The notes below the pieces were generated by a model. The model did no database searches, was not told where the DNA came from, and saw only the letters and a program-made list of their open reading frames with translations. DNA of 14,688 bases from an uncultured Clostridia bacterium (lineage in GTDB: Bacteria; Bacillota; Clostridia; Christensenellales; Borkfalkiaceae): contig CAJGCN010000020.1 of NCBI GenBank assembly GCA_904501815.1, positions 1 through 14,688 on the forward strand, written 5' to 3'. Of the stretch, positions 6,374 to 13,852 are shown in pieces. The translations under genes and the position numbers were made by a program. The first letter of the stretch is position 1; the number at the start of each line of letters is the position of its first letter.

Positions 6374-7087
6374 ATGGATAAAAAGGAGAACGTTTGCGTG
6401 GAAACGGAGGCGGAGCAGGTTGCGAAGGCAAAGGAGAAAAACGGCTCGACGGCATTTGGGAAGTTTAAGGACGCAAACGCCCTTGTAAGGGCATACGAAG
6501 CGTTGGAAGCGGAATTTACAAGACGTAGCCAACGACTGAAAGAGCTGGAAAAGCAAGCGGATAATTTCAAGGCGCAAAACGGCGGGTACGAGGCGGAAAA
6601 GCTTTTAAAAACCGCTGTGAAACGAAAGGAACGGGAACGGGCGTTTGACGAGTTCGTTGCCGAACTCGAACAAGGCGCGCAACAAGAAAAAGTCTTTGAG
6701 AAACCCGCTTTGCCCGTTGCGCCGTCCGAAACGGAAAATGAAAAGTCCGCAGCGGAGAAGGCGGTTGCCGTGATAAGCGAAGAAGAACAAGGCGCGGTAG
6801 AAACGGTAAAGAAAGAGAGCGACCCATTCGTCGAAAATAATCAAAATGAGAAATGCTTTTCGGTCGCGCAGGCAGAAGATTTGGAATCGCTTTATCAACA
6901 GGCAAGTCAAAACGAAAAGGTACGCCTTAGAATCGTAGGGGATTATTTAACTTCCCTGCAAGGCTCGGGCGCGCCGATTACGAAAAGCGGCGCGGGGTTG
7001 CTCGTCACCCCGACGTCGCGGGCAAAATCGATTACGGAAGCGGGGGGAATGGCGCTTCGGTTTTTCGAAAACGGCGGGCGTGCGTAA
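6374..7087 (+). CDS. Scaffold-like head assembly protein
   Basis: This 237-aa acidic, helical protein lies between portal and capsid genes, the usual place of the scaffold. GKFKDANALVRAYEALEAEFTRRSQRLKELEKQ (29-61) is a coiled coil with the 'FKD-x-x-A-L-x-x-A-Y-x-x-L-E-A-E-F-T-x-R' motif that commonly accompanies Clostridia phage capsid genes. A Glu-rich linker (100-170) and a C-terminal part with Gly-rich ITKSGAG and EAGGMALRFFENGGRA follow. Scaffolds guide shell assembly and then leave or are cleaved. No Ser-His protease triad is visible, so this is not a fused protease. Start choice: GGGAGG at 6358-6363 leads to ATG 6374. A TTG at 6356 is in frame but lies inside the binding site. Confidence 0.75.
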   Translation: MDKKENVCVETEAEQVAKAKEKNGSTAFGKFKDANALVRAYEALEAEFTRRSQRLKELEKQADNFKAQNGGYEAEKLLKTAVKRKERERAFDEFVAELEQGAQQEKVFEKPALPVAPSETENEKSAAEKAVAVISEEEQGAVETVKKESDPFVENNQNEKCFSVAQAEDLESLYQQASQNEKVRLRIVGDYLTSLQGSGAPITKSGAGLLVTPTSRAKSITEAGGMALRFFENGGRA

Positions 7088-7120
7088 AAAATCAAAAAAC
7101 AAAAATAGGAGAAAAAATTT

Positions 7121-8296
7121 ATGGTAAATTTAGAAACAGCAGATAACGCATTGAAATCTTTTTATTTGTACGCAATTACGGAACAGTTGAACGATAAGGT
7201 AAACCCTTTCTTGGCGCAAATTCAGCGTTGTACTTCCGACGTTTGGGGGAAAGACGTGAGAAAAGCCGTGAAAATAGGGATTAACGGCGGGATTGGCGCA
7301 GGCACGGAAACGGGTACTTTACCTACGCCGTCGGGGAACGAATACGTGCAGTTCGTTGCGCCTTTGAAAAACCTTTACGGTACGATTGAAATTTCCGATA
7401 AGGCGATCAGGGCTTCGAAAAATAACGAAGGCGCATTCGTCAATTTGTTAAACGAAGAAATGCAGTCGCTTGTCAACAGCGCGTCGTTTAATTTCGGCAG
7501 AATGTTGTTCGGGGACGGCACGGGGAAACTCGGGCAAGTCATTTCTCTTGACGAAGCGGGGATCGTCACTATGAATAGCGTAAAGAATATTATCGAAGGT
7601 ATGGTTTTGACTTTCTATAATCTTTCCGGTTCGAAAATCACCCTTGCAAGCAACCGCAGGGTCGTTTCCGTAGACAGAGCGAATAAAACGATTACGCTTG
7701 CGGGCAGTCCTTTGAGTATGACCCAACTTCCTGCGGGATCTTCGGCGTATATTCAATCTTCCAAAGATTACGAAATTACGGGGCTTGCCGCGCTCTTTGA
7801 CGAAACGTTGCCACTCTACGGCGTTGACCGCGCGCAATACGGTATGCTTACTCCCTTTAAAAAGACGGACGTGGGGGAAATTTCCGAAGAAGAAATTCAA
7901 GAAGCCATCGACGCGATTGAAGAAAATTCGGGAAGTAAGGTCAACTTTATCGTCTGTTCTTGGGGAGTACGCCGTGCGCTTGCGAAATACTTTAAAAAGT
8001 ATATGGTCGCAATGCCGACAACGGAATTTGACGGCGGTGTGAAAGCGTTGAGTTTTAACGGTATTCCCGTCGTTGCAGACCGTTTCTGCCCTGACGGAAC
8101 GATGTATCTTTTAAATACCAACGATTTCAAGCTGCATCAGCTTTGCGATTGGCAATGGTTAGAAGGGGACGACGGTAAGGTGTTGAAACAAAAGGCGGAT
8201 AAGCCCGTGTATACGGCTACGCTCGTGAAATACGCCGAACTCATGTGCGAACGCCCCAACGGTCAAGGTATGCTTTCGGGGATTAAAGAAGAATAA
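7121..8296 (+). CDS. Major capsid protein, HK97 fold
   Basis: The 391-aa protein is the likely shell subunit. Its position after portal and scaffold is diagnostic, and the sequence agrees: an N-arm helix (1-35), then VQFVAPLKNLYGTIEISDKAIRASKNNEGAFVNLL (76-110), the spine and E-loop region. A long helix (EEMQSLVNSASFNFGRMLFGDGTG, 112-135) and the A-domain (IPVVADRFCPDGTMYLLNTNDFKLH, about 320-345) follow. Residues 155-222 (EGMVLTFYN...NRRVVSVDRANKTITLAG...SSKDYEITGL) look like an inserted beta-barrel, comparable in position to I-domains that stabilise P22-type shells. No N-terminal protease cleavage site stands out. A GC-rich hairpin follows the gene. Codon use matches the flanking cellular genes by eye. 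Confidence 0.88.
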   Translation: MVNLETADNALKSFYLYAITEQLNDKVNPFLAQIQRCTSDVWGKDVRKAVKIGINGGIGAGTETGTLPTPSGNEYVQFVAPLKNLYGTIEISDKAIRASKNNEGAFVNLLNEEMQSLVNSASFNFGRMLFGDGTGKLGQVISLDEAGIVTMNSVKNIIEGMVLTFYNLSGSKITLASNRRVVSVDRANKTITLAGSPLSMTQLPAGSSAYIQSSKDYEITGLAALFDETLPLYGVDRAQYGMLTPFKKTDVGEISEEEIQEAIDAIEENSGSKVNFIVCSWGVRRALAKYFKKYMVAMPTTEFDGGVKALSFNGIPVVADRFCPDGTMYLLNTNDFKLHQLCDWQWLEGDDGKVLKQKADKPVYTATLVKYAELMCERPNGQGMLSGIKEE

Positions 8297-8337
8297 GCTT
8301 TTTAAGGCTTTGAAAGAAACTTGAACGACTAAGAGTA

Positions 8338-8367
8338 TCCGCGCGCGCTTTGTTTGGTGCGCGCGGA
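8338..8367 (+). other. GC-rich hairpin between capsid and adaptor genes
   Basis: TCCGCGCGC (8338-8346) pairs perfectly with GCGCGCGGA (8359-8367). Two further pairs (one G-U) can extend the stem, leaving an 8-base loop. No U-run follows, so a full intrinsic terminator is unlikely. A stabiliser or processing site that keeps capsid mRNA more abundant than downstream messages is plausible. Confidence 0.6.
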
Positions 8368-8388
8368 GAAAAATAAGGAGAGAAAACT

Positions 8389-8937
8389 ATGACGGTGAAA
8401 GAAATTATTTTGACGGCGGCGGAAATGGTCGGTTGCGCGGAAAAGGTGCGTGGGTATTTGGAAAACGGTTCGGACGGCGAAGGGGAAGTGAATACCTTGC
8501 TTCGTTGTTTTAATCTCGTGGAAAACGAGCTTGCGCTCGATTATTTGCCCCTTTTTACCGAAGACGAAGTGGAAACGGATACGGGCGTGGTGTATTTTTC
8601 GGTGCTGTCCAAGCCTGCCGTTCGGATCGTAAGCGCGACGGACGAATGGGGAAACAAGCTTTCCTTTACGCTCTTTCCCGACCGTATTCGTTTGCAACCC
8701 GGTAGAGTGAAAATTACTTATACTTATACGCCTAAAGCAAAGGATTTAGACGGTGTAGCCGATGAAAACCGCAAAGTTTCCGTTCGGCTGTTTGCCTACG
8801 GCGTGGCGGCGGAGTATTGCTTGGCGACGGGTCTTTACGAAGAAAGCGGGGTTTGGGAGAAAAAATACAAACAGGCTATCGAAGGGGCGTACCGTTCGTC
8901 TATCGGGCGAAAGATTAAATCGAGAAGGTGGGCGTAA
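8389..8937 (+). CDS. Head-tail adaptor, P22 gp4-like
   Basis: This 182-aa protein directly follows the capsid gene, the usual site of the first connector ring below the portal. The N-terminal helices (TVKEIILTAAEMVG, LLRCFNLVENELALDYLPL) and a central beta region (VYFSVLSKPAVRIVSATDEWG, GRVKITYTYTPKAKDL) are followed by C-terminal helices ending YRSSIGRKIKSRRWA. This helix-beta-helix layout and an Arg/Trp end fit adaptors of the P22 gp4 / HK97 gp6 group (166-180 aa). In P22 such a ring binds the portal after DNA filling. The ribosome binding site AAGGAGAG precedes the ATG at good spacing. No truncation is seen. Confidence 0.75.
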   Translation: MTVKEIILTAAEMVGCAEKVRGYLENGSDGEGEVNTLLRCFNLVENELALDYLPLFTEDEVETDTGVVYFSVLSKPAVRIVSATDEWGNKLSFTLFPDRIRLQPGRVKITYTYTPKAKDLDGVADENRKVSVRLFAYGVAAEYCLATGLYEESGVWEKKYKQAIEGAYRSSIGRKIKSRRWA

Positions 8938-8939
8938 AT

Positions 8940-10298
8940 ATGGTGGGGTATCAAAAAAAGTCGGTTGCGCCAAAGGGCAAAGAACGGCGGGTGGAGTTTA
9001 CGCGGTTTGCGCTCGGGCGAAATCAAAAACAAACTGCGGGCGTTTTGTATGCAAAAGAAAGTAAAAATTGCGACCTTGCGGGCGGAAAATTGCGTTGCGG
9101 AATAGGGCGCAGTCCGTTTTCCGACGCGTACGGAGCAGAAAAAGCTATTACGGATGCGACGGGGTTGACCGTGTTTTCCTACCGTTCGGGGCTACATAAC
9201 TATAAGCACCGTTTGGGGTATACGAACGGCGGGGGCGGGTTGTTTTTATACAACGCGTCGAGCGGTGCGTTCGAAGATATTTTAGGCGGTGGGAGCGACG
9301 TAAGCACCTTTTTGGGAATAAGCGGAAAAAAGGAAGTGCTTTTGTTCGTTTACGGCGACGAAGGGGGCTTCGTGTATACCCGTTCAGGTACATTGACACA
9401 GCTATTTTCAAGAAAGGTGCAAGCGGGGTGTTTTTACGGGGAACGGGCGTTTTTCTTCGAGTATCCTTTCGCTTTGAATTATTCGAAAGCGTTAGAGCCT
9501 GAAAATTTTGAAATAGGCGTGGAAGAAGGCGGAAAGGTCGAATTGCCCGTTTTGCGCGGAAAAGTTCATTCGTTTGCGCCGTTGAACGGACGGTTATACT
9601 GTTTTGGCGAACAGGGCGGGGTGCGCTTGACGGCGGAAGGCTCGGCTTTGGAGTTTGAAGTAGAAGATTTGCAACTTGGCGTTAGCGGGATTTTCAAAGG
9701 GAGCGTGCGCGTTTGCGGAGAGTATATTTTCTTTTTGACGAAAGAAGGGCTTTGGAAATTCGACGGAAGCAAAGCGCAACGCGCGGTAGAAAATTTGCAA
9801 ATTCTTCCCAAAGCGGCGCAGACCTGTTTGAGCGCGAGCGCGCACGGAAATTATTATTTGCAATATACGGAAGACGGGGGCGAAACTCGTTCGTTGGTCG
9901 TGGACGGAAAGGGAGAAAATGGGTATTTTTCTTTTGTGAAAACGGCGTTGTCCGATTGCGAAGGTCGCGGACTGTTTTTGGAAAACGGGTATGCGTATCA
10001 AGTGGACGGACGGGGGGATTTACCGCAAGGGGAAAGTTATTTCTTCGACGCGGAGTGTGATTTCGGTTGCACGGAAGAAAAAACTGTTAAGAGCTTATCG
10101 ATACAAGGGCGTGGGAAAGTCGCGTTTACCTTTGTAAGCGAACGGGGGGAAAAGAGCTTTGAAGCGGATTTGACGGACGGGGAAAAGCAAATCCCCGTCA
10201 AGCTGAAAGGGAAAAACTTTCTTCTTCGTATTCGCTTGCAAGCAGGCGGAGAAATTGAAAAACTCGGCGCAAACGTATTTTGTCTTGCGGGAAGTTAA
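8940..10298 (+). CDS. Beta-propeller-like tail nozzle/DNA-retention protein in the P22 gp10 position
   Basis: The 452-aa protein starts at ATG 8940, two bases after the adaptor stop, with AAGGTGG at 8925-8931. A GTG at 8928 would overlap the upstream gene and is less likely. Repeats such as NGRLYCFGEQGGVRLT, GEYIFFLTKEGLWKFDG, HGNYYLQYTEDGG and NGYAYQVDGRG, each beginning with a turn and a Y/F-rich strand, suggest a beta-propeller. A beta-rich C-terminal domain follows (from about residue 350). P22 gp10 (472 aa), which closes the filled head below gp4, has similar size, position and fold, so a stopper/nozzle role is inferred. No fibre-like or tape-measure features are present. Direct homology to gp10 cannot be shown here. 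Confidence 0.6.
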   Translation: MVGYQKKSVAPKGKERRVEFTRFALGRNQKQTAGVLYAKESKNCDLAGGKLRCGIGRSPFSDAYGAEKAITDATGLTVFSYRSGLHNYKHRLGYTNGGGGLFLYNASSGAFEDILGGGSDVSTFLGISGKKEVLLFVYGDEGGFVYTRSGTLTQLFSRKVQAGCFYGERAFFFEYPFALNYSKALEPENFEIGVEEGGKVELPVLRGKVHSFAPLNGRLYCFGEQGGVRLTAEGSALEFEVEDLQLGVSGIFKGSVRVCGEYIFFLTKEGLWKFDGSKAQRAVENLQILPKAAQTCLSASAHGNYYLQYTEDGGETRSLVVDGKGENGYFSFVKTALSDCEGRGLFLENGYAYQVDGRGDLPQGESYFFDAECDFGCTEEKTVKSLSIQGRGKVAFTFVSERGEKSFEADLTDGEKQIPVKLKGKNFLLRIRLQAGGEIEKLGANVFCLAGS

Positions 10299-10309
10299 GG
10301 AGAAAAAGT

Positions 10310-10795
10310 ATGGTTATTGACGTGATAGCTTTTACGGACGAGCAATTCGCCACATTATCCGAAGAACAGATTTTGGAAGTGAAAAGCGTACAGCTCAAAG
10401 TGAACAAGCTACGGCAAGAAGCAGATAGGCTTGCCGTGAAAATGAAGTTTACGCTGTTGAAAAACGGCGTGGGGCGTTCGTCTGCGCTCGAAGAATACGA
10501 GATAAGGGAGCGGGAGAGAATAGAACAGGAAATCGATACTTTGCGGGAAGGACTGTTGTTCTACTTGCGCTTTACCGTAAAGCACGGTTCAACTGAAAAC
10601 GAAGCGCCGTATACCGTCGATTATTCTTTGACGTATCAACAAAGATATTTGATAGTCAAGGCGTATTACGACGGGCAGTATACGGATGCAAGGGAGCGGT
10701 ATAACGCCTTGCGCGAAGATGAAATTGCAAAAGTGTATTTGGGTGAGATGTATCTCGACCTTAGCGATTTGTATAAATTCCAAGCGGGCGTATAA
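10310..10795 (+). CDS. Hypothetical protein ending the head operon
   Basis: I do not recognise this 161-aa acidic protein. The ATG at 10310 is chosen because AAGGAG (10297-10302) lies seven bases upstream and overlaps the previous stop. An upstream in-frame TTG at 10280 lacks a site. Residues 8-47 form a coiled coil beginning FTDEQFATLSEEQILEVKSVQ. A second coiled coil spans about 58-83 (ALEEYEIRERERIEQEIDTL). The C-terminal third is Tyr-rich (PYTVDYSLTYQQRYLIVKAYYDGQYTDARERYNAL, 100-134). It stands where P22 encodes its needle gp26 but shows no needle-like trimeric repeats. It could be a small tail or portal-binding part, or a regulatory protein. A terminator-like hairpin follows. Confidence 0.75.
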   Translation: MVIDVIAFTDEQFATLSEEQILEVKSVQLKVNKLRQEADRLAVKMKFTLLKNGVGRSSALEEYEIRERERIEQEIDTLREGLLFYLRFTVKHGSTENEAPYTVDYSLTYQQRYLIVKAYYDGQYTDARERYNALREDEIAKVYLGEMYLDLSDLYKFQAGV

Positions 10796-10808
10796 GCGTT
10801 TTTAAAGG

Positions 10809-10864
10809 AAAAGCGGGAAATTCGACAAGTGGGTGTAAATCCGTTGCGTTTTTTCCGCTTTTTT
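10809..10864 (+). terminator. Likely terminator of the head operon
   Basis: AAAAGCGGGAAA (10809-10820) pairs with TTTTCCGCTTTT (10851-10862) through a 12-bp stem with one G-U pair and a loop of about 30 bases. The T-run 10859-10864 closes the stem. The large loop lowers confidence. The -35 of the next promoter lies inside the loop. Confidence 0.5.
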
Positions 10865-10872
10865 GGTATAAT
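10844..10872 (+). promoter_or_regulatory. Promoter of the dut operon
   Basis: TTGCGT (10844-10849), a 17-nt spacer, and TATAAT (10867-10872) with TGG before it (extended -10) form a strong promoter. It separates the downstream operon from the head genes. The leader, about 50 bases long, contains a perfect hairpin GCGCTA-AATA-TAGCGC (10895-10910). Confidence 0.7.
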
Positions 10873-10929
10873 AAACAGGAATAAAAAGCATTTTGCGCTA
10901 AATATAGCGCGAATACGAAGGAGAACAGT

Positions 10930-11373
10930 ATGAACCCTAAAATTGCCGTTAAAAAATTAGACGAAAGAGCGATTCTTCCCACCTACGGATCGGCGTACGC
11001 CGCAGGCGCGGATTTGTATGCGCTCACGGACGGGGAAGAAGAAATTTTACCGCAGGAAACCAAGCTCATTCACACGGGGCTTGCAATGGAAATCCCCGAA
11101 GGCTACGCAGGTCTTATTTACGCGCGTAGCGGACTTGCTTCTAAACGTGGGCTTGCGCCAGCGAATAAAGTGGGCGTTGTGGACGCAGACTATCGCGGTG
11201 AAGTGATGGTCGCTTTGCATAACCATTCTTCTAAACCGCAAAAAATTGTAAACGGTGAACGCATTGCGCAACTCGTCGTTGCGCCTTTTTTAAAAGCGTG
11301 CTTTGAAGAAGCGGACGAGCTTTCCGAAACGGTGCGCGGTGTGGGCGGATTTGGCAGTACGGGTACGAAATAA
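10930..11373 (+). CDS. dut: dUTP diphosphatase (dUTPase)
   Basis: This enzyme hydrolyses dUTP to dUMP and pyrophosphate, keeping uracil out of DNA and supplying dUMP for thymidylate synthesis. All five motifs of the trimeric family are present in 147 aa: AGADLYA (I), ARSGLASKRGL (II), GVVDADYRGE (III, catalytic Asp), NGERIAQLVVAPF (IV) and the C-terminal arm RGVGGFGSTG (V). Length is standard. GAAGGAG at 10917-10923 sets the start. The gene has its own promoter and is followed after 12 bases by trmB. Phages often carry dut, but its own promoter and downstream cellular genes suggest a host copy. Confidence 0.95.
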   Translation: MNPKIAVKKLDERAILPTYGSAYAAGADLYALTDGEEEILPQETKLIHTGLAMEIPEGYAGLIYARSGLASKRGLAPANKVGVVDADYRGEVMVALHNHSSKPQKIVNGERIAQLVVAPFLKACFEEADELSETVRGVGGFGSTGTK

Positions 11374-11385
11374 GGTAGGCTTATT

Positions 11386-12078
11386 ATGTCGATGAGAATG
11401 AGAAGAAAGCGCAATTTCGACGGGCGTATGCTCGCTTGCGCGGATTTACTGTTGGCGCGGGGCGCGAACGGGATTTTGAATATGAAAGAAGCGGCGGAGA
11501 ATTTCCGCGCGCTCGTGGATTTTCGCGCTACGTTTGGGAATGATAATCCCGTAATGCTCGAAATCGGGTGCGGAAAAGGCGGGTTCGTTTGCGAGTTGGC
11601 GAAGAAAAATCCGAACGTAAATTATATTGCGCTGGAAAAGATGAGCAACGTGGTGCTGGCGGCAATGGAACGGGTAAAGGCGGAAGGGCTGGATAATATT
11701 CGTTTTTTGAATATTCGCGCGGAGTGCTTACCTTGCTATATTCCCGAAAAGAGCTTGGAAGGAATTTATTTGAATTTTTCTACCCCTCTTCCTAAGCTTG
11801 GGTATGCGACGCAACGTTTGACCCACCGTAATTTCTTGGAAGTCTATAAAAAATTATTGCGGGACGGCGGAAGAGTGGTGCAAAAAACGGACAATCGCGA
11901 ATTTTTTGATTTTTCGCTGGAAGAATACTCGGCGTGCGGGTTTAGCTTAGAGCAAGTCAATTATAATTTGCACGAACACGGCAATCCTGCTTGGAATATT
12001 CCAACGGAATACGAGCAAAAATGGGTGGAGCAAGGGTTGCCTATTCACCGCGTGGAAGCCGTTTGGAAAGGGAAATAA
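11386..12078 (+). CDS. trmB: TrmB-type tRNA (guanine-N7)-methyltransferase with altered active-site loop
   Basis: TrmB methylates G46 of tRNA with S-adenosylmethionine. The AdoMet site is clear: EIGCGKG (59-65) and ALEK with Glu84. C-terminal KTDN (167-170) and TEYE (207-210) also match the family. Length (230 aa) is normal. The loop usually reading NFSDPWPK-x-x-H-x-x-RRL is NFSTPLPKLGYATQRL (130-145). The conserved Asp is Thr133, the Trp is Leu, and most basic residues are gone. A second conserved acidic position appears as Glu113 (RAEC). Either this lineage has a divergent but active TrmB, or the enzyme's specificity changed. The reading frame is intact and lies in the dut operon. The ribosome binding site is weak. 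Confidence 0.85.
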   Translation: MSMRMRRKRNFDGRMLACADLLLARGANGILNMKEAAENFRALVDFRATFGNDNPVMLEIGCGKGGFVCELAKKNPNVNYIALEKMSNVVLAAMERVKAEGLDNIRFLNIRAECLPCYIPEKSLEGIYLNFSTPLPKLGYATQRLTHRNFLEVYKKLLRDGGRVVQKTDNREFFDFSLEEYSACGFSLEQVNYNLHEHGNPAWNIPTEYEQKWVEQGLPIHRVEAVWKGK

Positions 12079-12079
12079 T

Positions 12080-13072
12080 ATGAAAAAATTTTTAGCAGGA
12101 GCGTTAGCGGTTTGCCTGTGTTTTACGGGTTTATTCCTTTCTTGCGGTGAGAAAAAAAAGAACGAAATTTACGTGTATACCCCCGACGGCGCGCCTGCGT
12201 TGGCGTTCGCTTACGCTATGCACGGCGATAGCGCGGACGACGGGGTTTCTTACGAAGTGGTCAATCCCGCTACGATTGAGAGTTATCTTACCTATCGCGA
12301 CGAAGAAAAGAACGCAGATATTTGCGCGCTTCCGTTGAATACCGCGAGTAAATTACTCGGCTCTGGCGAAAAATATCAGCTCGTGGGTACGGTGACGAAC
12401 GGGAATTTGTATTTACTCTCTGGCGGTGGAGTGGCGTATACCCGAGAAAATTTAGCGCTGTTAAAAGGCAAAACGGTGGGCGTGGTGCAACTTGCCAACG
12501 TACCCGGTATTTTGTTTAAAATGATTTTAACGGACTTGAATATTCCTTACGCGGAACTCAAAAACGGAGAAGAGGCGAAAGCGGATAAAGTGAATTTAAA
12601 GGCGGTTGCGCCTGATACCTTGATGCCTACGAAAGGAATTGACGCGTTCGTTGCGCCTGAACCGCAGGCGAGCGTGAAAGTTTTAAAAACTTCGTTGGAG
12701 TTCGTTGGAAGCTTGCAAGAACTGTACGGCGGGGAGAAGGGGTTTCCGCAAGCGGTGGTCGTGGCTAAGCGTAGTTTGCTGAAAAAAAATCCGCAAGCGG
12801 TGGAAAAGCTCGTAAAAAAGCTCGTAGACGGTGCGCAATGGTTGGAAACGGCGGAGATTTCGTCTATTTGCGGGGCGGTGTCTTCGCATTTGACGAAAGG
12901 GCTTACGCCGAGCTTAACGGAGAAAAATCTTTCCCGCTTAGCGATTGAAAATTCCAGCGTTTGGTTTACTTCCGCACAGGCGCGTAAAGCGGAAATTAAC
13001 GAGTTTTTAGCGAAAATGGTAGCGGTTGGCGGGGCGGCTTCGGCTGTGGACGAAGCGTTTTTTGCAAAGTAA
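12080..13072 (+). CDS. ABC importer substrate-binding lipoprotein (NMT1/SsuA-like)
   Basis: The 330-aa protein is the extracytoplasmic binding part of the importer encoded with the next two genes. The signal sequence MKKFLAGALAVCLCF ends in a weak lipobox LFLSC, so Cys22 is the probable lipid anchor. Mature residues follow the periplasmic-binding fold seen in the NMT1/THI5-SsuA group: PDGAPALAFAYAM (35-47), ADICALPLNTASKLL (about 80-94), VGTVTNGNLYLLSGG and LKGKTVGVVQLANVPGILFKMIL. Members bind sulfonates, thiamine precursors, nitrate or unknown small molecules, and ligand cannot be read here. No riboswitch lies upstream; the gene starts one base after trmB and shares its message. Confidence 0.88.
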   Translation: MKKFLAGALAVCLCFTGLFLSCGEKKKNEIYVYTPDGAPALAFAYAMHGDSADDGVSYEVVNPATIESYLTYRDEEKNADICALPLNTASKLLGSGEKYQLVGTVTNGNLYLLSGGGVAYTRENLALLKGKTVGVVQLANVPGILFKMILTDLNIPYAELKNGEEAKADKVNLKAVAPDTLMPTKGIDAFVAPEPQASVKVLKTSLEFVGSLQELYGGEKGFPQAVVVAKRSLLKKNPQAVEKLVKKLVDGAQWLETAEISSICGAVSSHLTKGLTPSLTEKNLSRLAIENSSVWFTSAQARKAEINEFLAKMVAVGGAASAVDEAFFAK

Positions 13073-13090
13073 ATTTTGGAGCGTTGCGCG

Positions 13091-13852
13091 GTGAAAAAGA
13101 ATTTCGTATTTCTTAAAAAAATACTCATTACGCTCGGCGCGTTCGGCGTTTTGCTCTTAATTTGGCAAATCGCCTTTTTTTGCGTGGGGAACGAATTGCT
13201 GTTGCCCCCGCCTTTTGAATGTTTTAAAGAAGTGTTTTTCTTGCTTGGACAAGGCAGGTTTTGGAAAGGGTTTTCTTCTACCTTGCTTAGGGCGTTGGCG
13301 GCGTTTGCGCTGTCGTTGATTGTGGGGGGCGGATTTGCCGTCGTTGCGTACCTGCTACCCGCTTTTCGTGCTTTTCTTGCGCCTATCGTTGCGTTTTTGC
13401 GCGCGTTGCCGACGGTGGCGGTTATTTTGTTGATTTTAGTATTTTCTACGCCGTCTTCCGCGCCCGTTGCGGTGGCGTGCTTAGCGCTTACGCCTATGCT
13501 TTATTCTTCTGCGCTCGCCGCGTTTGCGGGAGTGGACGGGGAGCTTGTCGAGCTTTGTAAAGTGTATCGCGTACCCTTAAAAAAACGGGTGTTTTCGTTG
13601 TATTTGCCTATCGCTTCACCGTATTTGTTGAAAGAAAGCACGGCAGGGCTTTCGTTTGCGTTGAAGCTCGTCGTGTCGGCGGAAGTGTTGGCGACGACGT
13701 TTGAAAGCGTAGGTGGCATGATGCAAGAAGCTAAGCTCGCTTTGGAAATTCCCGCGCTGTTCGCGTTGACGGTATGCGTGGTTGCCGTAGGATTTTTGGT
13801 GGAAGGGCTGGGGAGCTTGCTCGCACGCTTCGTCGAAAGGAGAGTAAAATGA
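13091..13852 (+). CDS. ABC importer permease
   Basis: The 253-aa integral membrane protein has about six hydrophobic segments, the size and layout of the BPD_transp_1 permeases of SsuC/TauC/ThiX type. The cytoplasmic coupling loop is recognisable at about 154-173 (ELCKVYRVPLKKRVFSLYLP), although the usual EAA-x3-G is degenerate: ELC replaces EAA and Arg replaces Gly. The start is GTG 13091 with GGAG at 13078-13081. An in-frame TTG at 13076 is also possible but has no site. The stop overlaps the ATPase start as ATGA, which indicates translational coupling. Confidence 0.88.
   Translation: MKKNFVFLKKILITLGAFGVLLLIWQIAFFCVGNELLLPPPFECFKEVFFLLGQGRFWKGFSSTLLRALAAFALSLIVGGGFAVVAYLLPAFRAFLAPIVAFLRALPTVAVILLILVFSTPSSAPVAVACLALTPMLYSSALAAFAGVDGELVELCKVYRVPLKKRVFSLYLPIASPYLLKESTAGLSFALKLVVSAEVLATTFESVGGMMQEAKLALEIPALFALTVCVVAVGFLVEGLGSLLARFVERRVK

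Noticed and set aside
1310..10825. Attachment-site direct repeats around the head module
   Set aside because: Only an 8-9 base GCGGGAAA match was found near both ends, which is expected by chance; no tRNA gene or integrase is present.
12060..12085. Thiamine or other riboswitch controlling the ABC importer
   Set aside because: There is only one base between trmB and the lipoprotein gene and no aptamer-like structure in the dut leader, which is too short.
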